Shown in pieces: positions 37,213 through 44,923 of a stretch of DNA of 64,000 nucleotides. Origin of the DNA: Pseudomonadota bacterium (GTDB taxonomy: Bacteria > Pseudomonadota > Alphaproteobacteria > Caulobacterales > Caulobacteraceae); assembly GCA_018241995.1 (NCBI GenBank), contig JAFECT010000003.1, forward strand, positions 186,001 to 250,000, read 5' to 3'. Each line of letters starts with the position of its first letter. The first letter of the stretch is position 1. The notes under the pieces were generated by a model. It saw only the letters and a program-made list of their open reading frames with translations, had not been told where the DNA came from and ran no database searches. The translations under genes were made by a program, and so were the position numbers.

Positions 37213-37959
37213 ATGGGCGGGCAGATCTACGTCGGCATCGGCGGATGGACCTTCGAGCCGTGGCGCGGCGTGTTCTATCCCGACGGCCTGGCGCAAAAGC
37301 GCGAGCTGGAGTTCGCCTCGCGCGCCCTGACCTCGATCGAGATCAACGGCACCTACTATTCCGCCTTCAAGCGTGACAGCTGGGAGAAGTGGCGCGACGA
37401 GACGCCCGACGGGTTCGTGTTCTCGGTCAAGGCCTCGCGCTTCTGCACCAACCGGAAGGAGCTGTCGGGCGATGCGGCGAGCGAGTCGATCGAGCGGTTC
37501 CTGACCCAGGGGCTCTCGGCGCTGGGCGACAAGCTGGGCCCGATCAACTGGCAGTTCATGGCCACCAAGAAGTTCGATCCGGTCGACTTCGAAGGCTTCC
37601 TGAAACGCCTGCCCAAGGAGATCGACGGGGTGCGCCTGCGCCACGCGCTGGAGGTCAGGAGTCCGACCTTCTGCTGCCAGGAATTCTATGACCTGGCCCA
37701 CAAGTACGGCGCCGCCATCATCTTCGCGCGCGACGAGGACTTCCCCGAAATCGACCAGCCGACCGCCGACTTCACCTACGCGCGGCTGATGTCGAGCCGG
37801 GAGGACCTGGAGCAGGGCGTCAGCGACAAGGAGCTGGCTGACACCGCCGCCCAGGCCCGCGGCTGGGCCAAACGCGGCGACGTGTTCGCCTACTTCATCT
37901 CAGGCGCCAAGGTGCGCAACCCTGCCGCGGCCCAGGCCCTGATCGCCAAGCTGAAATAG
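37213..37959 (+). CDS. DUF72 domain-containing protein
   Basis: A 248-residue protein of the YecE/DUF72 family, a TIM-barrel-like fold: VGIGGWTFEPWRGVFYPDGLAQKRELEFAS, SIEINGTYYSAFKRDSWEKWRDETPDGFVFSVKASRFCTN, RHALEVRSPTF, and FTYARLMSSRED, then the C-terminal VFAYFISGAKVRNPAAAQALI. The molecular role of this family is unsettled. It has its own start 75 nt after the preceding operon and is 9 nt before an alcohol dehydrogenase gene. Confidence 0.9.
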   Translation: MGGQIYVGIGGWTFEPWRGVFYPDGLAQKRELEFASRALTSIEINGTYYSAFKRDSWEKWRDETPDGFVFSVKASRFCTNRKELSGDAASESIERFLTQGLSALGDKLGPINWQFMATKKFDPVDFEGFLKRLPKEIDGVRLRHALEVRSPTFCCQEFYDLAHKYGAAIIFARDEDFPEIDQPTADFTYARLMSSREDLEQGVSDKELADTAAQARGWAKRGDVFAYFISGAKVRNPAAAQALIAKLK

Positions 37960-37968
37960 GAGCGCACC

Positions 37969-39009
37969 ATGCCGATCCCCGCCAAGGCCTGGACCGCCTT
38001 CGACGCCGACAGCCCGCTCAAGCCCTGGAGTTTCGAGCGGCGCGACCCCGGCCCCGACGACGTGCTGATCGAGATCAAGTACTGCGGCGTCTGCCACTCG
38101 GACCTGCACTTCGCCAAGAACGACCTGGGCGGCACGGTCTATCCCCTGACGCCAGGCCACGAGATCGTGGGCGTGGTGACCCAGGTCGGGGAGGGCGTGA
38201 CCCGCTTCAAGCCGGGTGACCGGGTGGGCGTGGGCTGCCTGGTCGGCGCCGACCTCGATTGCCCGGAATGCGCCGCGGGCGAGGAGCAGTTCTGCCCCAA
38301 CGCCATCGGCACCTACGGCGCCAAGGACAAGGACGGCACACGCACCCAGGGCGGCTATTCCAACCGCATCACGGTGCACCAGCACTTCGTGCTGAATATC
38401 CCCGACGCGCTCGAATTCGACGTCGCCGCGCCGCTGCTCTGCGCCGGCATCACGACGTGGTCGCCGCTCAGGACGTGGCGCGTCGGCAAGGGTTCGAAGG
38501 TGGGCGTGGTGGGCCTCGGCGGGCTCGGGCACATGGCGGTGAAGCTGGCCGCGGCGCTGGGCTGTGAGGTGACGGTGATCTCGACCTCGCCCGGCAAGCG
38601 CGAGGACGCGCTGGCGCTGGGCGCCCACGACTTCGTCGTCTCGACCGACAGCGCCCAGATGAAGGCGGCGGAGAGCCGCTTCGACCTGATCATCGACAGC
38701 GTCGCGGTATTCCACGAGCCGAACCCGCTGCTCCGCACCCTCGCGCGCGACGGCACCCTGGTGCTGCTGGGCCTGATCCCCGAGCCTCTGCCGGTGAAGG
38801 TGTTCTCCATGCTGGGCAAGCGGCGTCGTCTTGCAGCCTCACCCATTGGCGGCATCCGCGAGACCCAGGAGATGCTCGACTTCTGCGCCGAGCACGGGGT
38901 CAGGCCCGAGATCGAGGTCATCCGCATCGACCAAATCAACGAGGCCTATGAGCGGATGGTCAGGAGCGATGTGCGCTATCGCTTCGTGATCGACATGGCG
39001 TCGATCTGA
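37969..39009 (+). CDS. Zinc-dependent NAD(P) alcohol dehydrogenase (YahK/cinnamyl-alcohol type)
   Basis: A 346-residue medium-chain dehydrogenase. Catalytic zinc ligands are in CGVCHSDLHF and PGHEIVG. The structural zinc loop reads DLDCPECAAGEEQFCPN, where the first Cys is present. NADP Rossmann motif VGLGGLGHMAVKLAAALG follows. The layout matches E. coli YahK/AdhC-like aldehyde reductases that reduce a broad range of aldehydes. GGAG ribosome site before ATG 37969; likely co-transcribed with the DUF72 gene. Confidence 0.93.
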   Translation: MPIPAKAWTAFDADSPLKPWSFERRDPGPDDVLIEIKYCGVCHSDLHFAKNDLGGTVYPLTPGHEIVGVVTQVGEGVTRFKPGDRVGVGCLVGADLDCPECAAGEEQFCPNAIGTYGAKDKDGTRTQGGYSNRITVHQHFVLNIPDALEFDVAAPLLCAGITTWSPLRTWRVGKGSKVGVVGLGGLGHMAVKLAAALGCEVTVISTSPGKREDALALGAHDFVVSTDSAQMKAAESRFDLIIDSVAVFHEPNPLLRTLARDGTLVLLGLIPEPLPVKVFSMLGKRRRLAASPIGGIRETQEMLDFCAEHGVRPEIEVIRIDQINEAYERMVRSDVRYRFVIDMASI

Positions 39010-39074
39010 TCCGCCCCGAGGAGCGCGCGGTCGCCCTGCACGACCGCGCGACCTGCCTACGGGGCAAGCCGTGT

Positions 39075-39455
39075 TCACAGACCTTGCCAAGGTGGCGGCG
39101 TCTTGCACTGGCCCCGGTTCCAGGCCTCGTAGTCGCACCAGACCGCGCGCCAGGAGACGCCCGGAGGCGGCGCGCTGATCCCCTCGGAGCCGCCCGACCG
39201 GATGGGGCCGAAGCCGCCGCTCTTGTGCAGTCGACAGGAGAACAGTCCGTCGTCCATGAAGCAGAAGCTGCCGATTACCGCGTAGCCGCAGTGGTTCGCC
39301 GCGCGCCAGAAGCTGCCGCTGCCCTGGGGCGGCTCAAGCTGGACGCAACCGCCGCTATAGGCGTGCGCCGGCGCGGCGGGCGCGGTGAGGTCGACCATCA
39401 GCGCGGACGCCGCGAGCGACATCGCCGTCAGAAGGCGCGTTTTCCAAAACTTCAT
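39075..39455 (-). CDS. Exported small cysteine-rich protein
   Basis: A 126-residue protein with a signal peptide (LLTAMSLAASALMVDLTAPAAPAHA, cleavage near residue 32). The mature part has six Cys: CVQLEP, NHCGYAVIGSFCFMDDGLFSCRLH, WCDYEAWNRGQC. The sequence NHCGYAVIGSFCF with spaced Cys suggests a disulfide-stabilised beta fold, as in small secreted carbohydrate- or cell-surface-binding proteins; this is only a guess. ATG 39455 follows GGGGGTAGAG. No family recognised. Confidence 0.7.
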   Translation of the reverse strand: MKFWKTRLLTAMSLAASALMVDLTAPAAPAHAYSGGCVQLEPPQGSGSFWRAANHCGYAVIGSFCFMDDGLFSCRLHKSGGFGPIRSGGSEGISAPPPGVSWRAVWCDYEAWNRGQCKTPPPWQGL

Positions 39456-39628
39456 CTCTACCCCCAGATCACGAGAAGAGCCTTGCGCGCCCCCGGGTGC
39501 GCAAAGCATGCTCAGGCAAAGCCGCGACGCGGCGATGCTGGCGTGGAGTTGGGGGGCTTCGCCTGTGCTTCGCTGGACTATTCGGCGCCGGATCGCCGAC
39601 TTTTCTCCGACTTTGCCCGAGTTCGGTC

Positions 39629-40504
39629 ATGACTGACCGCGCCGCGAGCCGACGGCTGGCCGACGAGGACGATTTCGCGCTGGGCCAAATCACGGTGTCG
39701 CCCTCCACGGGCCGGGTGATCGCGGAAGGGCGCGAGGTCCGCGTCGAAGCCCTGACCATGGCCGTGCTGGTGGCGCTCGCGCGGGCAGGCGGCGCGACGG
39801 TCACCCGCGACACTCTGGTGGAAGCCTGCTGGCAGGGCCGCGTCGTCACCGACGACGCCGTGGCCCGTGCGATCGCCAAGGTGCGCACTCTCGAACGCTG
39901 CACGACGCCCGCGCCCTTCACACTCGAGACGCTGCCGAAAATCGGCTATCGGTTGCTCGCGAACATGCAATCCGAAGGCTCCGGACCGGACGCCCCGAAG
40001 GCCTGGTCGGTCTGGTCCCCCCGGGTCGTGGCCTTGCTCTCCGCCGCCGTCGTTGTGGGCGTCGTCCTAGTCGCCGCGGCTCGCGTCACGGACGCCCGCG
40101 CGCCTGCCGGTCGGCTGCAACGGCCTGGGGGTGCTGGGGCGGGGGGACCGGTCCAGGTCGCGGATTTCAGGGACGCCCTGCTGGTCCTCGACGAACAGCG
40201 GCTGCGCGACGACCTCCGCCGCGGCTGGAACCCGAACTGGAAGCTCGACAGCGAGGGAAACGCGGCGTTGCATACCCTGATGGAGGTCTGCGAGCGAAAT
40301 CCCACCCACGATCGCGACGGCGTCGCCCGGGTCGCCCGCATCCTGGTGGGGGCCGGGGCCGATCCCGCCGCCCGCAACAAGTGGGGCGACACGCCCCTGG
40401 TCATCGCTGTGGCGCCCAGATATTGCGGCCCCGACCATCCGGTGGTCTCCTACCTGAAAACCGCGATGCTCGGCCCCAGCTCCAGCCGGGCCCCTGCTGG
40501 CTAG
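39629..40504 (+). CDS. ToxR/CadC-like transmembrane regulator with periplasmic ankyrin-type repeats
   Basis: A 291-residue protein. Residues 15-110 form an OmpR/PhoB-type winged helix (VSPSTGRVIAEGREVRVEALTMAVLVALARAGGATVTRDTLVEACWQGRVVTDDAVARAIAKVR, ETLPKIGYRLLA), which normally binds DNA. A membrane helix follows at about 132-152 (VVALLSAAVVVGVVLVAAA), and the C-terminal 130 residues hold ankyrin-like units (DSEGNAALHTLMEVCERN, VARILVGAGADPAARNKWGDTPLVIAV). By topology the repeats would be periplasmic. The ATG at 39629 has no clear ribosome site, and an upstream extension is possible. Confidence 0.8.
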   Translation: MTDRAASRRLADEDDFALGQITVSPSTGRVIAEGREVRVEALTMAVLVALARAGGATVTRDTLVEACWQGRVVTDDAVARAIAKVRTLERCTTPAPFTLETLPKIGYRLLANMQSEGSGPDAPKAWSVWSPRVVALLSAAVVVGVVLVAAARVTDARAPAGRLQRPGGAGAGGPVQVADFRDALLVLDEQRLRDDLRRGWNPNWKLDSEGNAALHTLMEVCERNPTHDRDGVARVARILVGAGADPAARNKWGDTPLVIAVAPRYCGPDHPVVSYLKTAMLGPSSSRAPAG

Positions 40505-40639
40505 AGCGCGGCCGCGGCTGGTCGCTTCACGAGGCGTAACAGCTTGTAAACCCACATTCCGCGTGGTCCTATCCGCCCCTTGTGGGGCGGGCGAGCCGGC
40601 AAGAGCTTGCGCCGTCAGGGAAAAACGCGAAGGGCTTAC

Positions 40640-42571
40640 ATGGGCATTCTTCATACGCTGGTGTTTTGGGTCGGCCTCGCCGTCACCTTCGGAACCGGCA
40701 TACCCGTCTTCATCCAGCTCATCCGGAACCATCCGAAGGGGCTGATGGTGCTGTTCTTCGCCGAGATGTGGGAGCGCTTCTCCTACTACGGCATGCGGGG
40801 CCTGCTCGTTTACTACCTGACGCAGCACTTCCTGTTCGACGACAAGTTCTCGACCAACCAGTACGGCTCCTACACCACCCTGGTGTACCTGCTGCCCCTG
40901 ATCGGCGGCTATCTGGCCGACCGGTATCTGGGCACCTACAAGGCCGTGGCCTTTGGCGCGATCCTGCTGGTGGTCGGCCAGTTCGGCATGGCGGTGCACG
41001 CCGGGCCGTCCAAACAGTTCCTGGATTACACGGCGGCATCCGGCCAGCACGTGCGCTACGAGGTGGTGGTGCCGGACGGGCGCCCGGGCGTGCCTTCGAA
41101 GCTGAAGATCGGCGACAAGACCTATGAGATGGCGTCCGACAAGGGCAACCTGACCATCAAGAATCTGCCTGCCGACGCGGGTGTGCCGGCCACGCTGTCG
41201 GCCTCGTCCTACAAGCTCGAGGTCCAGCGCGACCAGAACTACGTCAACATCTTCTACCTGGCGCTCGGCTTCATCATCATGGGGGTGGGCTTCCTGAAGG
41301 CGAACATCTCCGCCATCGTCGGGCAGCTCTACGAGATCACCGACCCTCGACGGGACCCGGCCTTCACCCTCTACTATTACGGCGTGAACCTCGGCGCCTT
41401 CTGGGCGGCGGTGGTCTGCGGCTACTTCGGCCAGAACGTCGACTGGGGCCTGGGCTTCGGCCTTGCGGGCGCGGGCATGGCGCTGGGCTGGATCAGCTTC
41501 ATCGTCTTCAAGCCGGCGCTCCGCGGCAAGGGCGCGCCGCCCAATCCGGAGCTGCTGAAGAGGCCGGTTGTAGGCCCGCTCAGCCGCGAGTGGATCATCT
41601 ACCTGCTGGGCATCCTGGGCGTGGGCGGCATCTTCTTCCTCGTCCAGAACAACAATGTCGTCGGCTACATGCTGGGCGCGGGCTTCGCAGCGGTGGGCCT
41701 GTACCTGCTGTTCATGATGATCACCAAGTTCAACAAGATCGAGCGGGAGCGGCTGTTCCTGGCGCTCCTGCTGGTCTTCGGGGCCATCGTGTTCTTCACC
41801 CTGTTCGAGCAGGCCGGCTCGTCGCTGTCGCTGTTCGCCGACCGCAACACAGACCTGAACCTGATCTCGGCGCCCAAGCACATGGCGCTCATGGGCCACG
41901 ACGTCGTGTTCGCCACCGCAGACCAGCTGAAGGCCGCCAACATCGATGCGGCCAAGGTCTGGTGGGTGGACATGAGCTTCACCTCCTCCCAGACCCAGAC
42001 CTTCAACGCAGGCTTCATCCTGCTGTTCGCGCCGATCTTCGCCTGGCTCTGGGGCTTCCTGGGCGCGCGCAACAAGGATCCGAACCCGATGGTCAAGTTC
42101 GGCCTGGGCCTGCTCCAAGTCGGGCTGGGCTTCATGGTGCTGGTGTGGAGCGCGGGCCTGCATGACGCGTCGTTCCGTCTGCCGCTCTATGTGCTGGCCC
42201 TGACCTATCTGCTGCACACCACCGGCGAACTTTTCCTGTCGCCGGTCGGCCTGTCGCAGATCACCAAGCTGGCGCCGGTCACGGTGGTCTCCACCCTGAT
42301 GGCGACCTGGTTCCTGGCCTCCTCGGCCGCCCAGTTCATCGGCGGCCGCATCGCCGCCATGGCGGGCTCCGAGACGGTGGGCGGTCAGGTGCTCGATCCC
42401 GGCGCGGCTCTGGCCACCTCGCTGAAGGTGTTCCAGACCATCGGCCTGGCCGGTATCGGGGCGGGCGTCTTGTTCCTGCTGCTGTCGTTCGTGACCAAGC
42501 AATGGGCGCACGGGGTGAACGACACCCACGCCGCCCCGGGCGAAGGCTCGGACCGCGGGCAGGAGCTCTGA
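40640..42571 (+). CDS. POT/PTR family proton-coupled peptide transporter
   Basis: A 643-residue MFS protein. The N-terminus has the POT signature ExxER in FFAEMWERFSYYGMRGLLVYYL, the second PTR motif (DPAFTLYYYGVNLGAFWA) is present, and there are about 14 helices. Imports di- and tripeptides. It is about 140 residues longer than E. coli DtpA: one extra stretch at about 120-195 (a hydrophilic domain with VRYEVVVPDGRPG and LKIGDKTYEMASDKGNLTIKNLP) and a second at about 390-460, both predicted to face the periplasm. Start ATG 40640 with AAGGGC nearby. Confidence 0.93.
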   Translation: MGILHTLVFWVGLAVTFGTGIPVFIQLIRNHPKGLMVLFFAEMWERFSYYGMRGLLVYYLTQHFLFDDKFSTNQYGSYTTLVYLLPLIGGYLADRYLGTYKAVAFGAILLVVGQFGMAVHAGPSKQFLDYTAASGQHVRYEVVVPDGRPGVPSKLKIGDKTYEMASDKGNLTIKNLPADAGVPATLSASSYKLEVQRDQNYVNIFYLALGFIIMGVGFLKANISAIVGQLYEITDPRRDPAFTLYYYGVNLGAFWAAVVCGYFGQNVDWGLGFGLAGAGMALGWISFIVFKPALRGKGAPPNPELLKRPVVGPLSREWIIYLLGILGVGGIFFLVQNNNVVGYMLGAGFAAVGLYLLFMMITKFNKIERERLFLALLLVFGAIVFFTLFEQAGSSLSLFADRNTDLNLISAPKHMALMGHDVVFATADQLKAANIDAAKVWWVDMSFTSSQTQTFNAGFILLFAPIFAWLWGFLGARNKDPNPMVKFGLGLLQVGLGFMVLVWSAGLHDASFRLPLYVLALTYLLHTTGELFLSPVGLSQITKLAPVTVVSTLMATWFLASSAAQFIGGRIAAMAGSETVGGQVLDPGAALATSLKVFQTIGLAGIGAGVLFLLLSFVTKQWAHGVNDTHAAPGEGSDRGQEL

Positions 42572-42601
42572 TCGCTCCGACCGATCTGCGGACAAAAAAA
42601 G

Positions 42602-42630
42602 AAGGGCGGCGCTTTCGAAGCGCCGCCCTT
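42602..42630 (+). terminator. Intrinsic terminator after the POT transporter, possibly bidirectional
   Basis: AAGGGCGGCGCTT/AAGCGCCGCCCTT, a perfect 13-bp stem with a TCG loop, 30 nt after the transporter stop, followed by TTTTC and preceded by seven A residues. It also lies 56 nt beyond the stop of the minus-strand TonB receptor gene, so it can serve both converging transcripts. Confidence 0.9.
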
Positions 42631-42685
42631 TTCGCATGGCTGAGGGCTCTGGAGGGAAGTCAGCCGTTCCGAAAATCTGTCGCGC

Positions 42686-44803
42686 TTATCCGAAGGTTTT
42701 CCGGACCCTCACGTAGAACTCCATGCCGAAGTTGTGGTCCTGGAAGTCGACGAAGGCCGGCGTCGGGTTGGTGTTGCGCGGGCCGGCGTAGACGCCGCGG
42801 GTGACGGTGAAGGGCCGGCGGCCCGCATTGTCGATTTCGGCGCGGATAGCCAAGCCGGGCTTGGGCTTGTACTCGCCCCAGACCGTCACCCAGCTGCCGT
42901 TGTCAAAGGTGTCGATCTCGTTGAAGCGGTAGTAGCTCTCGCTCCAACCGGTCTGCAGGTCGACGCCCCAGTTCATCTTCCAGCGGGGCAGGTCCTGGGC
43001 GAAATGGAAGTCCTGATCACGCTCGTGCTGGCCTGAGATCGAACGCTTCGCGCCCGTGGTCGGGTCGGTGACCCGCGACATTCGCCAGGTGCTCGAACCT
43101 TTGAAGGTCCCCCCTGGGATGTGGAAGCGGTCGAGCGGGATCGAGAAGCTCAGCACCACGTCGTTCTCCGTACCGCCGCCGATGTTGTCGGGCTGGTCGA
43201 AGATCGAAGGCGCGATGCCGCCGATCGGGCAGGTCGCGCTGTAGTGGGGCGCGCCGACGATGTCGGAGCAGCCCGGATCGGTGATCGGCTTGCGGTCGAT
43301 CACGTCCTCCAGTTGCAGGTGGCGCACGGTCAGGGTGACGGCGCCCTTGCTCCAGAAGCGGTGCTCCCACGCGGCCTCGGCCACCCAGTCCTTCTGCGGC
43401 ACCAGGTTCGGGTTACCCGCCTGCACGCCCGAGCCGTTCAGCGAGGAGGAGGCGACGAATTGGCCGAAATCGAGCTGGCCCACCTCGCGTTCCAGCCGCA
43501 CGCGCAACTGGTCGTTGGCCTCGGGCGACCAGGTCAGCACCAGCCGCGGCTTCGGATAGGTCAGGCTCTTCTTCAGCACCACGTCGCCGGCGGAGGTCAG
43601 GGTCGACTGCTCGACCCGCGCGCCGGCCTCCAGCGTGAACTTCGGATCGATGCGCCAGGTAGCGGTGGTGAAGCCCTCGGCGCGCTTCTCCTCGACCTGC
43701 ACATTGGCGGCGGGCAGGCTCAAGGCCGCGCCGTTCAGGGTGAAGGCGGTGCGGCTGTTCTGCTTGTTGATGGCGTACTCGCCGCCGCCCTCGACGGTCA
43801 GCTTGTCGTTGGGGGTCCAGTGCAGGATGCCCCGGCCGATGGTCTCGTTCGAGGTGGAGCCCAGGGTGAACAGCTCGTCGTCGCCCGGCGCCTGGAAGCT
43901 CGAGCGGAAGTCGTTGCGGCGCCAGTGCTGCAGGGTCAGGGTCTCGACCGACAGGCCCTTGGCCAGGCCACGCTCCCAGTGCAGGCCCAGCTCGCCGTCG
44001 GTCTTGTCCTGATGGTCGAGCTCGACCTGGCTTCCCGCATGGACGAAATCGTCCGCGTACCGGGCGTTGTAGGGCTGATCCTGAACGAACAGGTTGGCTT
44101 TGAACTTGCCGCCCGCCAGCGGCAGCTCGACCGCGCCGGTGAAGTTGTTCTGCCAGCCGCCCGCCCGATCCTGCATGCGCGAGAAGTCGGTGATGTTGTG
44201 GTTCGCGTCGTAGGTGTAACGCGGACCCGAAAACGAGCCGTCGTCGACGAACTTGGCGACCAGGACGCCAGCGTCGAAACGAGCCTGACCCCATTGCCAG
44301 GACCCTTCCACGCGGCCTTGCGGCAGGTCGGGGCCGCTTTCGGTCTTGATGTTGACCAGGGCGATGTCGCCGTGCAGCCCGCCGGACTTCTTGCGCACGA
44401 CGTTGGCGATCACGGTCTTGCCGTGCATGTCGATGCCGGGCGCGCCGCCGCGGATCACCTCGATGTGGTCGACGTCGCCGGCGGGGATGCGCTTGAGCAT
44501 GGACTGCAGGTCGTCGTTCTTGGTGGTCGGGCGCTCGCCGTCGATCACCACATTGCCCGCCGCGCCCGCAAAGCCGCGCACGCTGTCGCCGCCGTCGTAG
44601 GTGAAGCCGGGCAGGCGATCCACCATGTCCCAGGCGGTGTTGGGGCGCTGGGCGGCGAAGAAAGACGGCGGATAGCTAATTACCGCCTCTTCCGTCCTGG
44701 CCGGGGTGTTGGCGACGCTGGCCGCAGGCGCTTCCTGGGCTCGGGCCGCACTCGCCGCGGCGAGCGCCAGAACCGCCAAAGACACCCAACCGAACCGACG
44801 CAT
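42686..44803 (-). CDS. TonB-dependent outer membrane receptor, tandem copy 1
   Basis: A 705-residue receptor: signal peptide (VSLAVLALAAASAARA, cleavage near residue 22), plug domain at about 50-170 (DMVDRLPGFTYDGGDSVRGFAGAAGNVVIDGERPTTKNDDLQSMLKRIP, VIRGGAPGIDMHGKTVIANVV), then a 22-strand barrel ending in RVRKTFG with the C-terminal aromatic pattern of outer membrane barrels. Imports an unknown ligand using TonB energy. GGGGAGG precedes ATG 44803. It is paralogous over its full length to the next two genes. A shared regulatory block lies upstream. Confidence 0.93.
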   Translation of the reverse strand: MRRFGWVSLAVLALAAASAARAQEAPAASVANTPARTEEAVISYPPSFFAAQRPNTAWDMVDRLPGFTYDGGDSVRGFAGAAGNVVIDGERPTTKNDDLQSMLKRIPAGDVDHIEVIRGGAPGIDMHGKTVIANVVRKKSGGLHGDIALVNIKTESGPDLPQGRVEGSWQWGQARFDAGVLVAKFVDDGSFSGPRYTYDANHNITDFSRMQDRAGGWQNNFTGAVELPLAGGKFKANLFVQDQPYNARYADDFVHAGSQVELDHQDKTDGELGLHWERGLAKGLSVETLTLQHWRRNDFRSSFQAPGDDELFTLGSTSNETIGRGILHWTPNDKLTVEGGGEYAINKQNSRTAFTLNGAALSLPAANVQVEEKRAEGFTTATWRIDPKFTLEAGARVEQSTLTSAGDVVLKKSLTYPKPRLVLTWSPEANDQLRVRLEREVGQLDFGQFVASSSLNGSGVQAGNPNLVPQKDWVAEAAWEHRFWSKGAVTLTVRHLQLEDVIDRKPITDPGCSDIVGAPHYSATCPIGGIAPSIFDQPDNIGGGTENDVVLSFSIPLDRFHIPGGTFKGSSTWRMSRVTDPTTGAKRSISGQHERDQDFHFAQDLPRWKMNWGVDLQTGWSESYYRFNEIDTFDNGSWVTVWGEYKPKPGLAIRAEIDNAGRRPFTVTRGVYAGPRNTNPTPAFVDFQDHNFGMEFYVRVRKTFG

Positions 44804-44857
44804 TAATGCCTCCCCAAAACTGTGCCGGGAAGGTGAGGAAAGTGCTCGTCGTTCGCC

Positions 44858-44894
44858 AATTAAATCCCGGAAAGGTGGGTTAAATATCTGCAAT
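44858..44894 (-). promoter_or_regulatory. Conserved upstream block of TonB receptor 1
   Basis: AATTAAAT, 8 nt of spacer, then GGTGGGTTAAATATCTGCAA, 55-91 nt before the receptor ATG. The same two blocks with identical spacing precede receptor 2. The TAAATATCT core also occurs in the BlaI operator at 50707. A direct CTGCAAT repeat occupies 44888-44894 and 44896-44902. Probably promoter plus binding site. Confidence 0.55.
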
Positions 44895-44923
44895 ACTGCA
44901 ATCATCTAAGGTTGAGGGGCGCC

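Noticed and set aside
40067..42637. 856-codon minus-strand frame opposite the POT transporter
   Set aside because: Low-complexity His/Gln/Asp-rich translation typical of an antisense shadow. The plus-strand gene has clear POT motifs and a terminator.
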